A DNA stretch of 64,000 nt from Streptomyces violaceoruber. GTDB lineage: Bacteria > Actinomycetota > Actinomycetes > Streptomycetales > Streptomycetaceae. Below the pieces are notes generated by a model, which saw nothing but the letters and a program-made list of their open reading frames with translations, had not been told where the DNA came from and made no database searches. Made by a program: the position numbers and the translations under genes. The stretch covers positions 7,130,001 through 7,194,000 of the forward strand of contig NZ_CP137734.1 of the NCBI RefSeq assembly GCF_033406955.1, written 5' to 3'. Below are positions 33,955 to 42,594 of the stretch, piece by piece (within the stretch, counting starts at the first letter, position 1; each line of letters opens with the position of its first letter).

Positions 33955-34824
33955 GTGAGTTTCCTCAATCCCCGTATCCCAGGCGTCAACTCGGACGACG
34001 TCGTCACGGACATCACCGAGGCGCCGCACCGCTTGGGCGCGGTCGTCCAGGCCGGCGGGGCGCAGGTCATCGCCACCGTCGACGTCCAGGCGGGAGAGGA
34101 CGACTGGAACACCCCGCCGAGCGAGGAACATCCGCGCCCGGTGGTCCTCGTGCACGGCACCTTCGGCAACCGCGGCTACACGTGGAACACGGCGGTACCC
34201 CTGTTGCGGCGACACGGCCACCGTGTCTTCCGGCTCGACTACGGCCAGCACGGCAACCCCTTGATCTTCGGCCTCGGCGACATCAAGCACTCCGCCCGGC
34301 AACTGGCCGACTTCGTCGACGAGGTCCTGCGTCGCACCGGCGCCCAGCAGGTCGACCTCGTCGGCTTCTCGCAGGGCGGCATGATGCCGCGCTACTACCT
34401 CAACGCGCTGGGCGGCGGGCCCAAGGTGCACAACTTCGTCGGCATCTCACCCAGCAACCACGGCGTCACCGCCCAGGGGCTGATGAACCTCGCCCGCCAG
34501 ATCCCCGGCGCGGTGGAACTGCTGGAGCAGGGTGCCGTCGGGGAGGTCGTGCCGGCCTGGCCGCAACTGCAGCACGACCACCTCTTCCAGCGGGAGCTGG
34601 CCGATCTCGGCGAGACGACGGAGGGCGTCCGCCACACCGTCATCGCCACCCAGTACGACGACGTGGTCACTCCGTACACGTCGTGCGCCCTCGCGAAGAC
34701 CGAGGGCTGCTACGTCAACAACATCGTCCTTCAGGACATCGACCCGGACGACCACACCCCGCACGTGAGCATGCCCTACAACGCCACCGTGCTGAACGAA
34801 GTCCTCAAGGCCCTGGCCGACTGA
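33955..34824 (+). CDS. Triacylglycerol-lipase-like alpha/beta hydrolase
   Basis: 289 residues, GTG 33955 after AAAGGGAG. Lipase features are VLVHGTFGNRG (oxyanion loop), nucleophile S139 in VGFSQGGM, acid in TQYDDVVTPY and His in DHTPHVSMPYN. It resembles secreted Streptomyces lipases, but no signal peptide is seen, so it may act in the cell, for example as a thioesterase or esterase finishing the pathway. It is last in the rightward unit, and its 3' end overlaps the convergent hydrolase by 49 bp. Confidence 0.85.
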   Translation: MSFLNPRIPGVNSDDVVTDITEAPHRLGAVVQAGGAQVIATVDVQAGEDDWNTPPSEEHPRPVVLVHGTFGNRGYTWNTAVPLLRRHGHRVFRLDYGQHGNPLIFGLGDIKHSARQLADFVDEVLRRTGAQQVDLVGFSQGGMMPRYYLNALGGGPKVHNFVGISPSNHGVTAQGLMNLARQIPGAVELLEQGAVGEVVPAWPQLQHDHLFQRELADLGETTEGVRHTVIATQYDDVVTPYTSCALAKTEGCYVNNIVLQDIDPDDHTPHVSMPYNATVLNEVLKALAD

Positions 34825-35654
34825 GCCCTGCTGCCGTCCAGGAGGACGCGGGCGACCAGCGCGGGGTCGTCGTTCATCGGGACGTGGCCGCAGCCGGGCA
34901 GCCGCACCAGGCGGGCCCGCGGAATGGCGTGCTTGGCGCGTATGCCCTGCCGGGGCAGGAGCAGCCGGTCCCGGTCGCCCCACGCCACGGTGACGGGGAC
35001 GCCGGGCACGTCGTCGGTGAACAGCACGCTCCGTCCGGCCCGGAGCGTCTCGGAGAACCCCGGCGCGTGTGCGAGCGCCAGCGTCTCGGCGACGACCGCC
35101 TCGGGGGAGCGGCGGCCGGGACGGGCGTAGATCGTGCTCGTCAGCGCGGTGCGGCCGACCGCGGTGCGGGACAGCCGCTCGACCAGTGGGAGGGGCAGGC
35201 TCCGGGCGGTCCGGCGCATCCCCATCAGGACGCCGAAGGCGTAGCGCCGCTCGGCCCGCGTCCAGAAGCCGGCCGGGGACAGGGCCGTCACCGACCGCAC
35301 CAGGTTCTCGCGGCCGAGCCCCAGGGCCAGCAGTCCGCCCAGCGAGTTGCCCGCGACATGGGGACGGTCGAGGCCCAGTGCCCCGCAGAAGGCGCCGAGC
35401 ACCGCGTTCGTCGTCGGCAGATCGTGCGGCAGCCCCGGCGGCAGCGCGGACGACTGCCCGAACCCCGGCAGGTCCACGGCTATCACGTCGCGTTCGGTGG
35501 CCAGGATGTCGACCACCGGGTCCCAGGCCTGCCGGTGGTGACCGATGCCGTGCAGCAGTAGCAGCGGCTCGCCGGCGCCCACGCGCGCGTAGGCGAGCGT
35601 GATGTCGCGCGGACCGTGAGCGGTGGGGGCCGTGAAGGAAAGCGTTGCGGACAT
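34776..35654 (-). CDS. Alpha/beta-hydrolase fold protein
   Basis: 292 residues, ATG 35654 after AAGGAG; the longer in-frame start (35726) lacks one. LLLLHGIGHHRQAW, DLPGFGQSS, nucleophile S104 in AGNSLGGLL, AWGDRDRLL and PGCGHVPMND give a complete Ser-Asp-His triad. The substrate is unknown; esterase, epoxide hydrolase and haloperoxidase-like activities share this fold. Its 3' end overlaps the lipase antisense by 49 bp, and it is divergent from the ECF41 sigma gene, so it may be a target of that sigma factor (inference). Confidence 0.85.
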   Translation of the reverse strand: MSATLSFTAPTAHGPRDITLAYARVGAGEPLLLLHGIGHHRQAWDPVVDILATERDVIAVDLPGFGQSSALPPGLPHDLPTTNAVLGAFCGALGLDRPHVAGNSLGGLLALGLGRENLVRSVTALSPAGFWTRAERRYAFGVLMGMRRTARSLPLPLVERLSRTAVGRTALTSTIYARPGRRSPEAVVAETLALAHAPGFSETLRAGRSVLFTDDVPGVPVTVAWGDRDRLLLPRQGIRAKHAIPRARLVRLPGCGHVPMNDDPALVARVLLDGSRAQSARALRTSFSTVAL

Positions 35655-35807
35655 GGGGCTCCTTGTCGGGAACGGGTGTTCCGGGAACGCGCGTGCGATG
35701 GCTTCGGGTAGACAGCTTGTCAGCAATGGCTACCGACGGGTAGACCCGGTGTCGGGTACGAGCGGTTCCGTCTGGACAGCACCGGACGCGTCCGCTGGGA
35801 TGGAGCG

Positions 35808-36695
35808 GTGACCACCGACACCGCGACCGACGTCTTCGAAGAGCACCGGCCCGTCCTCCTGGGCGTCGCCTACCGGATGCTGGGCCGCCTGGCCGACGCG
35901 GAGGACGTGGTCCAGGAGGCGTGGCTGCGCTGGTCCGGTGCCGACCGCGCCGCGGTGCGCGAGCCCCGCGGGTACCTGGTGCGCGTCACCACCCGGCTCG
36001 CCATCGACCGGCTGCGCCAGGTCAAGTCGCGCGGCGAGACGTACGTGGGCCCGTGGCTGCCCGAGCCCTACGTCACCGACTTCGGGGACGCGGTGCCGGA
36101 CACCGCCGAGCGGGCCGTCCTCGCCGACTCCGTCTCCCTCGCCGTCCTCGTCGTCCTGGAGTCGCTGTCGCCGCTGGAACGGGCGGTGTTCGTCCTCAGG
36201 GAGGCCTTCGGCTACCCGTACGCGGAGATCGCCGCCATGCTGGAGCGCGGCGAGGCCGCGGTGCGCCAGCTCGCCGGACGCGCCCGCAAGCACGTCGACG
36301 AGCGGCGCCCCCGCTACGACGTCGACCCGGCGCAGCGCCGCGACCTCACCGAGCGCTTCCTCGCCGCCGCTGCCGAGGGTGATCTGGCCGGCCTGCTGGC
36401 CACGCTCGCGCCGGACGTCCGGCTGGTGGGCGACAGCGGCGGCCGGTCCAAGGCACCGCTGCGTGTGCTGGAGAGCTCCGACAAGGTGGGCCGCTTCCTG
36501 CTCGGTGTCGCGCGGCAGGGCGTTCCGGACGCCACCTTCCACTTCCTGGAACTCAACGGCGGCCCGGCCCTGCTGGTCCGCTCCGGCGGCAAGCCGGACT
36601 CCGTCGTCCAGGTGGACGTCGTCGACGGCCGCATCCAGTCGATGTACATCATCCGAAACCCGGACAAACTGGTATCACTGGCCGGCGTTCTCTGA
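35808..36695 (+). CDS. ECF41-type RNA polymerase sigma factor with SnoaL-like C-terminal domain
   Basis: 295 residues from GTG 35808 (GGGATGGAG upstream). Sigma regions 2 (DAEDVVQEAWLRW) and 4 (SPLERAVFVLREAFGYPYAEIA) are followed by about 100 residues of a SnoaL-like domain. ECF41 marks are present: WLPEP at 83-87 in the linker and NPDKL at 284-288 near the end. This group has no separate anti-sigma factor; the C-terminal domain controls activity. The divergent alpha/beta hydrolase is a candidate target, although ECF41 partners are more often carboxymuconolactone decarboxylase-like or oxidoreductase genes. Confidence 0.92.
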   Translation: MTTDTATDVFEEHRPVLLGVAYRMLGRLADAEDVVQEAWLRWSGADRAAVREPRGYLVRVTTRLAIDRLRQVKSRGETYVGPWLPEPYVTDFGDAVPDTAERAVLADSVSLAVLVVLESLSPLERAVFVLREAFGYPYAEIAAMLERGEAAVRQLAGRARKHVDERRPRYDVDPAQRRDLTERFLAAAAEGDLAGLLATLAPDVRLVGDSGGRSKAPLRVLESSDKVGRFLLGVARQGVPDATFHFLELNGGPALLVRSGGKPDSVVQVDVVDGRIQSMYIIRNPDKLVSLAGVL

Positions 36696-36724
36696 CCCCG
36701 CCCCGTCTTCCCTGCGGCATCTCA

Positions 36725-36761
36725 CGGCCCCGGACCCGTCCCGCGACGGGGGCCGGGGCCG
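36725..36761 (+). terminator. Terminator-like hairpin after the ECF41 gene
   Basis: CGGCCCCGG (36725-36733) pairs with CCGGGGCCG (36753-36761), and CCCGTC pairs with GACGGG inside it, leaving a small bulge and a 4-nt loop. It starts 29 bp after the stop of the sigma gene. Confidence 0.75.
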
Positions 36762-36774
36762 TTCCGTCGCGGGA

Positions 36775-36809
36775 TTGGTCTTGACCAAGGGGGTGGGGCG
36801 TTTTATGGT
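36775..36809 (+). promoter_or_regulatory. dre-like operator overlapping a -35/-10 promoter for the GntR gene
   Basis: A palindrome TTGGTCTTGACCAA lies at 36775-36788. Its core TGGTCTTGACCA differs in one base from the DasR-type dre core TGGTCTAGACCA. TTGACC inside it also serves as a -35, with TATGGT at 36804-36809 as a -10 after a 17-bp spacer. Operator over promoter fits negative autoregulation by the GntR protein encoded 77 bp further on, or control by DasR. Confidence 0.65.
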
Positions 36810-36885
36810 CGCAGAGAACTGCAACAACCTTTAATAAACAAGGGCGTCAAAACGCCGCCGGACCACGGCGATTGCGGAGGACAGG

Positions 36886-37647
36886 GTGGGGACCACGCAG
36901 TTGGAATCGGTGCCGGAGCCCAAGTACTGGCACCTCAGGACCGTGCTCAGCGAGGCGCTGGACTCGGAGTTCGAGGTGGGCGAGATACTGCCCAACGAAC
37001 GCGATCTCGCCGCCCGCTTCGGCGTCGCGCGCGCGACCCTGCGCCAGGCCCTGGAACAGCTCGAGCTGGAGGGCAGGCTCCAGCGCCGCCGGGGCGTCGG
37101 TACGACCGTGGCGCCGCCACGCGTCGGCGTGGCCGTCGGCACCCGGGAGCACGCCTGGCCCGGGACGGCCGACGACGCCTGGCAGCCGGCCGACTGCGTC
37201 CTCGCGGCACCTCCCGCGGCCGTGGCCGACGCCCTGGAGACCGACCGCGACGAGCCGGTCCACACCGTCCGCCGCTCCCGCGTGAGCCACGGCCAGCCCG
37301 TCGCCGCGGAACTGCTGTACGTCCCGGCGTCCTCGGTGCCCGACCTCACCGCCATCGACGCGCCCGCCGGCCCCGCACGCGCGCGTGCCGTCCTGCGTGA
37401 ACTGCAGCGCGGGGACCTGGAGCGGCAGGAGAGCGCCGTCGAGCTGGGCTCGGCCGGCGCGGAGGACGCGAAGGAGCTGGACCGCCTCCCGGGCGCGCCC
37501 GTCCTCGTCGTCACCACCCGCTACCTCGCCGAGGGCCGCACCGCCGCCCTCTCCGTCGCCACCTACCGCGCGGACACCTGCCGGCTGACGTTCGGCGACT
37601 CGGGCGACGTCGAGATCCACCACGGCCCCGAGACCCGGGCCTCCTGA
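36886..37647 (+). CDS. GntR/HutC-family transcriptional regulator
   Basis: 253 residues from GTG 36886, set by GGAGGACAGG just upstream. N-terminal winged helix: LPNERDLAARFGVARATLRQALEQLELEG, then RRRGVGTTV. The C-terminal UTRA effector domain contains EPVHTVRRSRVSHGQPVAAE, FGDSGDV and a conserved ...ARAVLREL region, as in DasR-like regulators that sense sugar phosphates. The dre-like site upstream makes autoregulation likely. It converges on the ROK regulator, itself usually a sugar-responsive type, so this locus may control carbohydrate use; no transporter is adjacent. Confidence 0.9.
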   Translation: MGTTQLESVPEPKYWHLRTVLSEALDSEFEVGEILPNERDLAARFGVARATLRQALEQLELEGRLQRRRGVGTTVAPPRVGVAVGTREHAWPGTADDAWQPADCVLAAPPAAVADALETDRDEPVHTVRRSRVSHGQPVAAELLYVPASSVPDLTAIDAPAGPARARAVLRELQRGDLERQESAVELGSAGAEDAKELDRLPGAPVLVVTTRYLAEGRTAALSVATYRADTCRLTFGDSGDVEIHHGPETRAS

Positions 37648-37686
37648 CCGACCCGCCCCCGCCGCGGACCCACCGCCGCCCGTGGA

Positions 37687-38841
37687 TCAGCGGCGGGCCG
37701 TCGCGCCCTCGACCGCGAACAGCTGCTCCTCCACATGGTCGAGGGCCAGCCGCAGCGCACCCGTCGCCACCGCGGCCTCGCCCAGCAGCGACAGGGCCAC
37801 CCGCGGCGGACGCAGGCAGTAGCGGGCCAGCTCCCGGCGCAACGGCTCCAGCACGCCGTCGAGGCCGGCCGCCCAGCCGCCGATGACGACCATCTCGGGA
37901 TCGAGCGCCAGCGCCAGCGCCGCCACGTCGTGCACCAGCCGCTGGATGAAGCGCTCGACGGCCGCACGGGCCCGCTCGTCGCCCTCGCGGGCCTCGGCGA
38001 AGACCTTGGCGACCGCCTGCTCGTCCAGCGGGTGCAGCGGCTGGTCCGTGGTGGACAGCAGCGTCTCCGGCGTCACGTCCCGGCCCAGCAGGTGCAGCGC
38101 GCCGATCTCCCCGGCCGCCCCGCCGTACCCCCGGTGCAGCCGCCCGCCGATCAGCGCCCCCGCCCCGGGACTGAGACCGGCCAGCACGAACACGATGTCG
38201 TCGCACTCGGTGGCGGTCCCCTTCCAGTGCTCGGCCACCGCCGCCGCGTTCGCGTCGTTCTCCACCAGCACCGGGCACTTGAAGGACCGGCTCAGCCGCT
38301 CACCCAGGCCAAGACCCGTCCACCCGGGCAGCGCGGTGCCCAGGCGGACCGTGCCGTCCGCCTCGACGATGCCGGGTGTGGCCGCGCCGACCGCCCGCAG
38401 CGAGCCGCGCGCCACACCGGCCCGGCGCAGCAGCTCGGCCACGGCCGTACGCAGCCGCTCCAGCCGCTCGTCGGCCGGCGCGTTCTCGTCCACGTCCTTG
38501 GCCTGGGCGCCGATCACCCGGCCGTCCAGGCCGGACAGGAGCGCGGCCACGCGGTGCGGGCCGATCTCCAGGCCCAGCAGGTGTCCCGCCTCCACCCGGA
38601 ACCGGAACCGCCGCGCGGGCCGCCCCTGCCGCCGGGCCGTCCCCTCGTCGGCGGCCGCCTCGACGACCAGACCGGCCTCTATCAGCCCCTCGACGACGCC
38701 CTCGACGGTCGGTCTGGACAGCCCCGTCACCCGGGTGATCTCGGTCAGCGTCGCGGCGTCCGTCGCACGCAACGCGTGCAGCACCACAGCGGAATTGATC
38801 CTCCGCAACAGCGAAGGATCCCCGCCGGTCAGGCCTGCCAA
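37687..38841 (-). CDS. ROK-family transcriptional regulator
   Basis: 384 residues from TTG 38841; GGGAGGACGG 8 bp upstream decides this start. N-terminal winged helix (ATLTEITRVTGLSRPTVEGVVEGLIEAG) followed by the ROK sugar-kinase-like fold: LGLEIGPHRVAALL, VGAATPGIV, LVENDANAAAVAEHW and GYGGAAGEIGALHLLG. The zinc motif CxCGxxGC of classic ROK proteins is missing, and the phosphate-binding loop is altered, so it should be a regulator without kinase activity. Ligand and targets are unknown. Confidence 0.9.
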   Translation of the reverse strand: MAGLTGGDPSLLRRINSAVVLHALRATDAATLTEITRVTGLSRPTVEGVVEGLIEAGLVVEAAADEGTARRQGRPARRFRFRVEAGHLLGLEIGPHRVAALLSGLDGRVIGAQAKDVDENAPADERLERLRTAVAELLRRAGVARGSLRAVGAATPGIVEADGTVRLGTALPGWTGLGLGERLSRSFKCPVLVENDANAAAVAEHWKGTATECDDIVFVLAGLSPGAGALIGGRLHRGYGGAAGEIGALHLLGRDVTPETLLSTTDQPLHPLDEQAVAKVFAEAREGDERARAAVERFIQRLVHDVAALALALDPEMVVIGGWAAGLDGVLEPLRRELARYCLRPPRVALSLLGEAAVATGALRLALDHVEEQLFAVEGATARR

Positions 38842-38940
38842 GGTCCGTCCTCCCAGCTCGTGCGCGTGTGGGCCGGATGGTACTCGGCCCGCCGAACCCC
38901 GGCGAGTTCCGGTCCGCCGGTCCCGCTCCCCGCGGCGCCC

Positions 38941-39603
38941 TCAGCCCGGCGCCACGAACCCCGACTCGTACGCCGTGATCACCGCCTGGGTGCGGTCGCG
39001 CGCACCCAGCTTCGCCAGTACGGCGCTCACGTGCGACTTCACCGTCTCCGTGCCGACCACCAGCCGTGCCGCGATCTCCGCGTTCGACAGCCCCCGCGCC
39101 ATCAGCCGCAGCACCTCGCCCTCCCGCTCGGTCAGCCGGGCGCGCGCCAACTCGGCGCGGGCCGCGCGGTTCCCGCCGCCGTCGCCGTACTCGGCGGCCA
39201 GCTGCCGCACCGAGGCGGGAAACAGCAGGGACTCGCCCTCGGCGATCAGCCGCACCGCGTGCACGATCTCGGCCGGCCGGGCCCGCTTGAGCAGGAAGCC
39301 GTCGGCGCCCGCGCGCAGCGCCTCGTACACGTACTCGTCGTTCTCGAAGGTCGTCACCACGAGGATCTTCGGCGGGTCGGCCACCGTACGCAGCAGCGCG
39401 CGTGTGGCCTCGATCCCGTCCAGCAGCGGCATCCGGACGTCCATGGCGACCACGTCCGGCCGCACCTGCCGCACCAGCGGGACGACCGCCGCCCCGTCGG
39501 CCGCCTCACCGACCACCTCGATGTCCGGCTGCGCCTCCAGCACGGCCCGCAGACCCGCGCGCACCAGGGGTTCGTCGTCGACGAGGAGCACTCTGACCGG
39601 CAT
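38941..39603 (-). CDS. NarL/LuxR-family response regulator
   Basis: 220 residues. Receiver domain with the acidic pair LLVDDEPLVR, phospho-Asp in VAMDVRMPLLDG, then VVTTF and the conserved Lys in FLLKRARP. The C-terminal LuxR HTH reads LTEREGEVLRLMARGLSNAEIA and VKSHVSAVLAKLGARDRTQA. It starts 14 bp after the kinase gene stop and forms a two-component system with it. The divergent ABC transporter is the likely target. Confidence 0.95.
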   Translation of the reverse strand: MPVRVLLVDDEPLVRAGLRAVLEAQPDIEVVGEAADGAAVVPLVRQVRPDVVAMDVRMPLLDGIEATRALLRTVADPPKILVVTTFENDEYVYEALRAGADGFLLKRARPAEIVHAVRLIAEGESLLFPASVRQLAAEYGDGGGNRAARAELARARLTEREGEVLRLMARGLSNAEIAARLVVGTETVKSHVSAVLAKLGARDRTQAVITAYESGFVAPG

Positions 39604-39617
39604 CCGCCCAGCGTAGA

Positions 39618-40772
39618 TCAGCCGAGCGGCAGCTCGACGCGCACCTGCCAGTCACCGGCGCCGTCCGGCCCCGTGCGGGCCCGCCCGCCCAGCAGCGCGG
39701 CCCGCTCCCGTATGCCGCGCAGACCGCTCCCGCGGCCCGGGGCGGCCCCGGCGTCCGGGAGCGCATTGCGCACCTCCAGGGTGAGCGTCCCGTCCGCGAC
39801 CCCGATACGGACCAGGGCCGGCACCGGACCGGCGTGCCGCAGCACGTTGGTCAGCGCCTCCTGGAGGATGCGGTAGCCCTCACGGGAGACCGGGCCCGGC
39901 AGGCTCTCCAGCGGACCGGTGACCTCGGCGTCCACCTTGGCCCCGGACGCGCGCGCGGACTCCAGGAGCCGGTCGGCGTCCGTGAGCGTCGGCCGGGCGC
40001 TCACCGGCCGCTCCGCCTCCCGCAGCACCCCGAGCACCCGCTCCAGGTCCTCCAGGGCCGCCCGGCCCGTCTCCTCGATCGCCGTCAGGGCCCGGTCGGT
40101 GAACTCCGGGCTGTTCGCCGCGCGAGCGGCCCCCGCCTGGACGACGGCCACGGTCAGCGCGTGGCCGATGGAGTCGTGCAGCTCGCGGGCGATGCGGGTG
40201 CGCTCCAGCAGCTGCTCGGTGCGCACCTCGAGGGCCGTGAGGCGTTCGGCGGCCGACGGGCCGAGCAGTCGCCGGGCGGCGGCGGTGAGCACCTCGCCGA
40301 GGCCGACCACGGCCGCGTACAGCGCGAGGAGCGGGAGCGGCGCCAGCAGGCCGTAGAACCACTGCGGTTGGCCCGACAGGGCCGGCAGGTCCTCGGTCTC
40401 GTGCCCCACCGTGCGCGCGGCCAGGGTGTACGCCACGATCGGCAGCCAGACCGTGAGGTAGGCGGCCACCCCGCCCAGCAGCGTCCGCACCTCCAGCCAG
40501 AGCACCGTCCGCCAGCGGTCCCGCCAGGCGATGGCGGGCAGCGTGGCGAAGTCCGGCTCCGCCTCGTCCGGTGTCAGCAGCAGCCGGGCCTGCATCACCT
40601 CGCCCACACGCACCGCCGGGATCAGACCCACCGCCACCAGCGCGAGCAGCGGCACCCAGGGCAGCTCCGGCTCGACCCACCACCACACGCTGAGCGCGGC
40701 CACCGGCACCCACAGGTGCAGCAGCCGGGTGTACGTCCTCCCGCGTACCAGCGGGCGCAGCAGGCGAACCAT
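39618..40772 (-). CDS. Two-component sensor histidine kinase (HisKA_3 type)
   Basis: 384 residues. Four to five hydrophobic segments in the first 180 residues (LWVPVAALSVWWWV, WVPLLALVAVGLIP, then three more) place the sensor in the membrane. The dimerisation/phospho-His motif is ARELHDSIGHALT, and the ATPase has EALTNVLRHAG (N box) and GSGLRGIRERAALLGG (G box). It signals to the response regulator immediately downstream. The divergent ABC exporter suggests cell-envelope or antibiotic sensing (inference). Confidence 0.93.
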   Translation of the reverse strand: MVRLLRPLVRGRTYTRLLHLWVPVAALSVWWWVEPELPWVPLLALVAVGLIPAVRVGEVMQARLLLTPDEAEPDFATLPAIAWRDRWRTVLWLEVRTLLGGVAAYLTVWLPIVAYTLAARTVGHETEDLPALSGQPQWFYGLLAPLPLLALYAAVVGLGEVLTAAARRLLGPSAAERLTALEVRTEQLLERTRIARELHDSIGHALTVAVVQAGAARAANSPEFTDRALTAIEETGRAALEDLERVLGVLREAERPVSARPTLTDADRLLESARASGAKVDAEVTGPLESLPGPVSREGYRILQEALTNVLRHAGPVPALVRIGVADGTLTLEVRNALPDAGAAPGRGSGLRGIRERAALLGGRARTGPDGAGDWQVRVELPLG

Positions 40773-40879
40773 CCCGTCATCGTGTCATCCGGCACCGACG
40801 GCGCGGCTCCCCCGCACGGGGGAGGCACGGTCCACCGGCGGGGGAGGCTTCCGCGCGGTGCGTCCACCACGCTGTTGCC

Positions 40880-41800
40880 ATGACCAGCATCGACGTCCGC
40901 GACCTCACCAAGGATTACGGCACCCGACGAGCCGTCGACGACCTCTCCTTCACCGTGCGCCCCGGCCGGGTCACCGGCTTCCTCGGCCCCAACGGCGCCG
41001 GGAAGTCCACCACCATGCGGCTCGTCCTCGGCCTCGACCGGCCGACCGCCGGGACCGCGACCGTGGGCGGCCGCCCCTATACCGCCCTGGACGAACCCCT
41101 GCGGCTGGTCGGTGCCCTGCTCGACGCGGACTGCGCCCACGGCTCGCGCACCGCACGGGACCACCTGCGCGTCCTGGCGGCGAGCAACCGCCTACCCGCC
41201 CGCCGGGTCGACGAGGTGATGGAGCAGACGGGCATCGCCGCGGTGGCCCGCCGCCGGGTGAGGACGTACTCCCTGGGCATGCGTCAGCGCCTGGGCATCG
41301 CCGCCGCGCTGCTGGGCGATCCCGAGGTGGTGATGCTGGACGAGCCTTCCAACGGGCTGGACCCGGAGGGCATCGTCTGGATCCGCGGACTGCTGCGCGG
41401 GCTCGCTGCCGAGGGGCGCACGGTGCTCGTCTCCAGCCACCTGATGAGCGAGACCGCGTCCTTCGTCGACCACCTCGTCGTCCTCGGCCGCGGCCGGCTC
41501 CTCGCCGACACCCCGATGCGGGACTTCATCGACGCGCGCGTGCAGCCGCGGGTGCGCATCCGGACATCGGACGCGACCGCACTCAAGGCCGCGCTCGCCC
41601 GGCACGGACACGATGCCGTGGAACACGACGACGGGTACTGGACCGTGCGCCACGCGCGCGTGGAGGACGTCGGCCGGATCCTGTCCGGCGCGGGCGTACC
41701 CGTCCTCGAACTGGCCTCGGCCGAGGGCACGCTGGAACAGGCCTACCTCGACCTGACCGCCGCCGAGACCGAGTTCGCCGCACAGCCCAAGGAGGCCTGA
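40880..41800 (+). CDS. ABC transporter ATP-binding protein
   Basis: 306 residues. Walker A GPNGAGKST, signature YSLGMRQRLGIA, Walker B VVMLDEPSNGLDPEG and the H-loop VLVSSH are intact. The C-terminal extension (about 210-300) matches the CcmA/BcrA-type exporters of the DrrA/ABC-2 group. It is divergent from the two-component system and followed 2 bp later by its permease. Likely exports an antimicrobial or lipid, with expression controlled by the neighbouring kinase/regulator. Confidence 0.93.
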   Translation: MTSIDVRDLTKDYGTRRAVDDLSFTVRPGRVTGFLGPNGAGKSTTMRLVLGLDRPTAGTATVGGRPYTALDEPLRLVGALLDADCAHGSRTARDHLRVLAASNRLPARRVDEVMEQTGIAAVARRRVRTYSLGMRQRLGIAAALLGDPEVVMLDEPSNGLDPEGIVWIRGLLRGLAAEGRTVLVSSHLMSETASFVDHLVVLGRGRLLADTPMRDFIDARVQPRVRIRTSDATALKAALARHGHDAVEHDDGYWTVRHARVEDVGRILSGAGVPVLELASAEGTLEQAYLDLTAAETEFAAQPKEA

Positions 41801-41802
41801 CC

Positions 41803-42528
41803 ATGAACCTCACGCCCGTCCTCCGCGCCGAGGCGCTCAAAGTGCTCACCCTGCGCTCGCTGTGCGGCACCCTGCTGTCCCTGTCCGTGGTCACCACGGC
41901 GTTCTCCGCACTGGCCGGGTCGTCCGACGCCTCCGATCCGGACTTCGACCCGCTGTTCACGGCCCTGTCCGGTGTCATGCCCGGCCAGATCGCGGCCATC
42001 GCCTTCGGCGCCCTCGTCGTCTCCTCCGAGTACCAAGGAAGCGGGATCCGGCTCTCCCTGGCCGCCGTACCGCAGCGCGGCCGGTGGTTCGCGGCGAAGC
42101 TGGCGGTCATCGCCGTACCGGCCCTGGTGGTGGGGCTGGCCACCGCGCTCGCCGCCCTGCTCGCGGCTCGTACGGGCCTCGGCACGGCGGCGGACGGGCT
42201 CAGCACGGGCGAGCAGGTCCGCGGCGTCGTGGGCTGCGGGCTCTACCTCATGCTCATGGCCCTGTTCGCGGCCGGGCTCACCACTCTGTTCCGCAGCGGA
42301 GTGGCCACCCTGTCCACCCTGATCCCGTTCATCCTCGTCGTCTCCTTCGTGATCGGGGACGCGGCGGGCGCCGCCGCCGACTTCCTGCCGGACCAAGCCG
42401 GTCAGATCGTCCTGTACCAGACGCACGAGGGGACCCTGGGGCCCTGGACGGGACTCGCGGTGACCGCGCTGTGGGCGGCGGCCGCGCTCCTCGCCGGCTA
42501 CTGGCGGCTGCGCCGCCGGGACGCCTGA
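41803..42528 (+). CDS. ABC-2 type transporter permease
   Basis: 241 residues, ATG 41803 with AAGGAGG at the end of the ATPase gene. About six hydrophobic helices: LRSLCGTLLSLSVVTTAFSALA, IAAIAFGALVVSSEY, LAVIAVPALVVGLATALAALLAA, VVGCGLYLMLMALFAAGLTTLF, LIPFILVVSFVIG and a C-terminal one. SSEYQGSGIR is characteristic of ABC-2 permeases. It forms the exporter with the preceding ATPase. Confidence 0.9.
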   Translation: MNLTPVLRAEALKVLTLRSLCGTLLSLSVVTTAFSALAGSSDASDPDFDPLFTALSGVMPGQIAAIAFGALVVSSEYQGSGIRLSLAAVPQRGRWFAAKLAVIAVPALVVGLATALAALLAARTGLGTAADGLSTGEQVRGVVGCGLYLMLMALFAAGLTTLFRSGVATLSTLIPFILVVSFVIGDAAGAAADFLPDQAGQIVLYQTHEGTLGPWTGLAVTALWAAAALLAGYWRLRRRDA

Positions 42529-42557
42529 CCACGGACGACCGGCGGGGCGGCTGACGC

Positions 42558-42582
42558 CCCGCCAATTGTCAGTGGTGGCGGG
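42558..42582 (+). terminator. Weak hairpin after the ABC permease
   Basis: CCCGCCA and TGGCGGG (7-bp arms, 11-nt loop) lie 29 bp after the permease stop and are followed by TTTAC. They could terminate the ABC operon, or mark the 5' region of the next gene. Confidence 0.4.
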
Positions 42583-42594
42583 TTTACTGGAGGC

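Noticed and set aside
35716..35760. ECF41 promoter (TGTCA -35 with CGTC -10) upstream of the ECF41 gene
   Set aside because: TGTCA is present at 35718-35722, but no CGTC occurs at the right distance, so the match is not better than chance.
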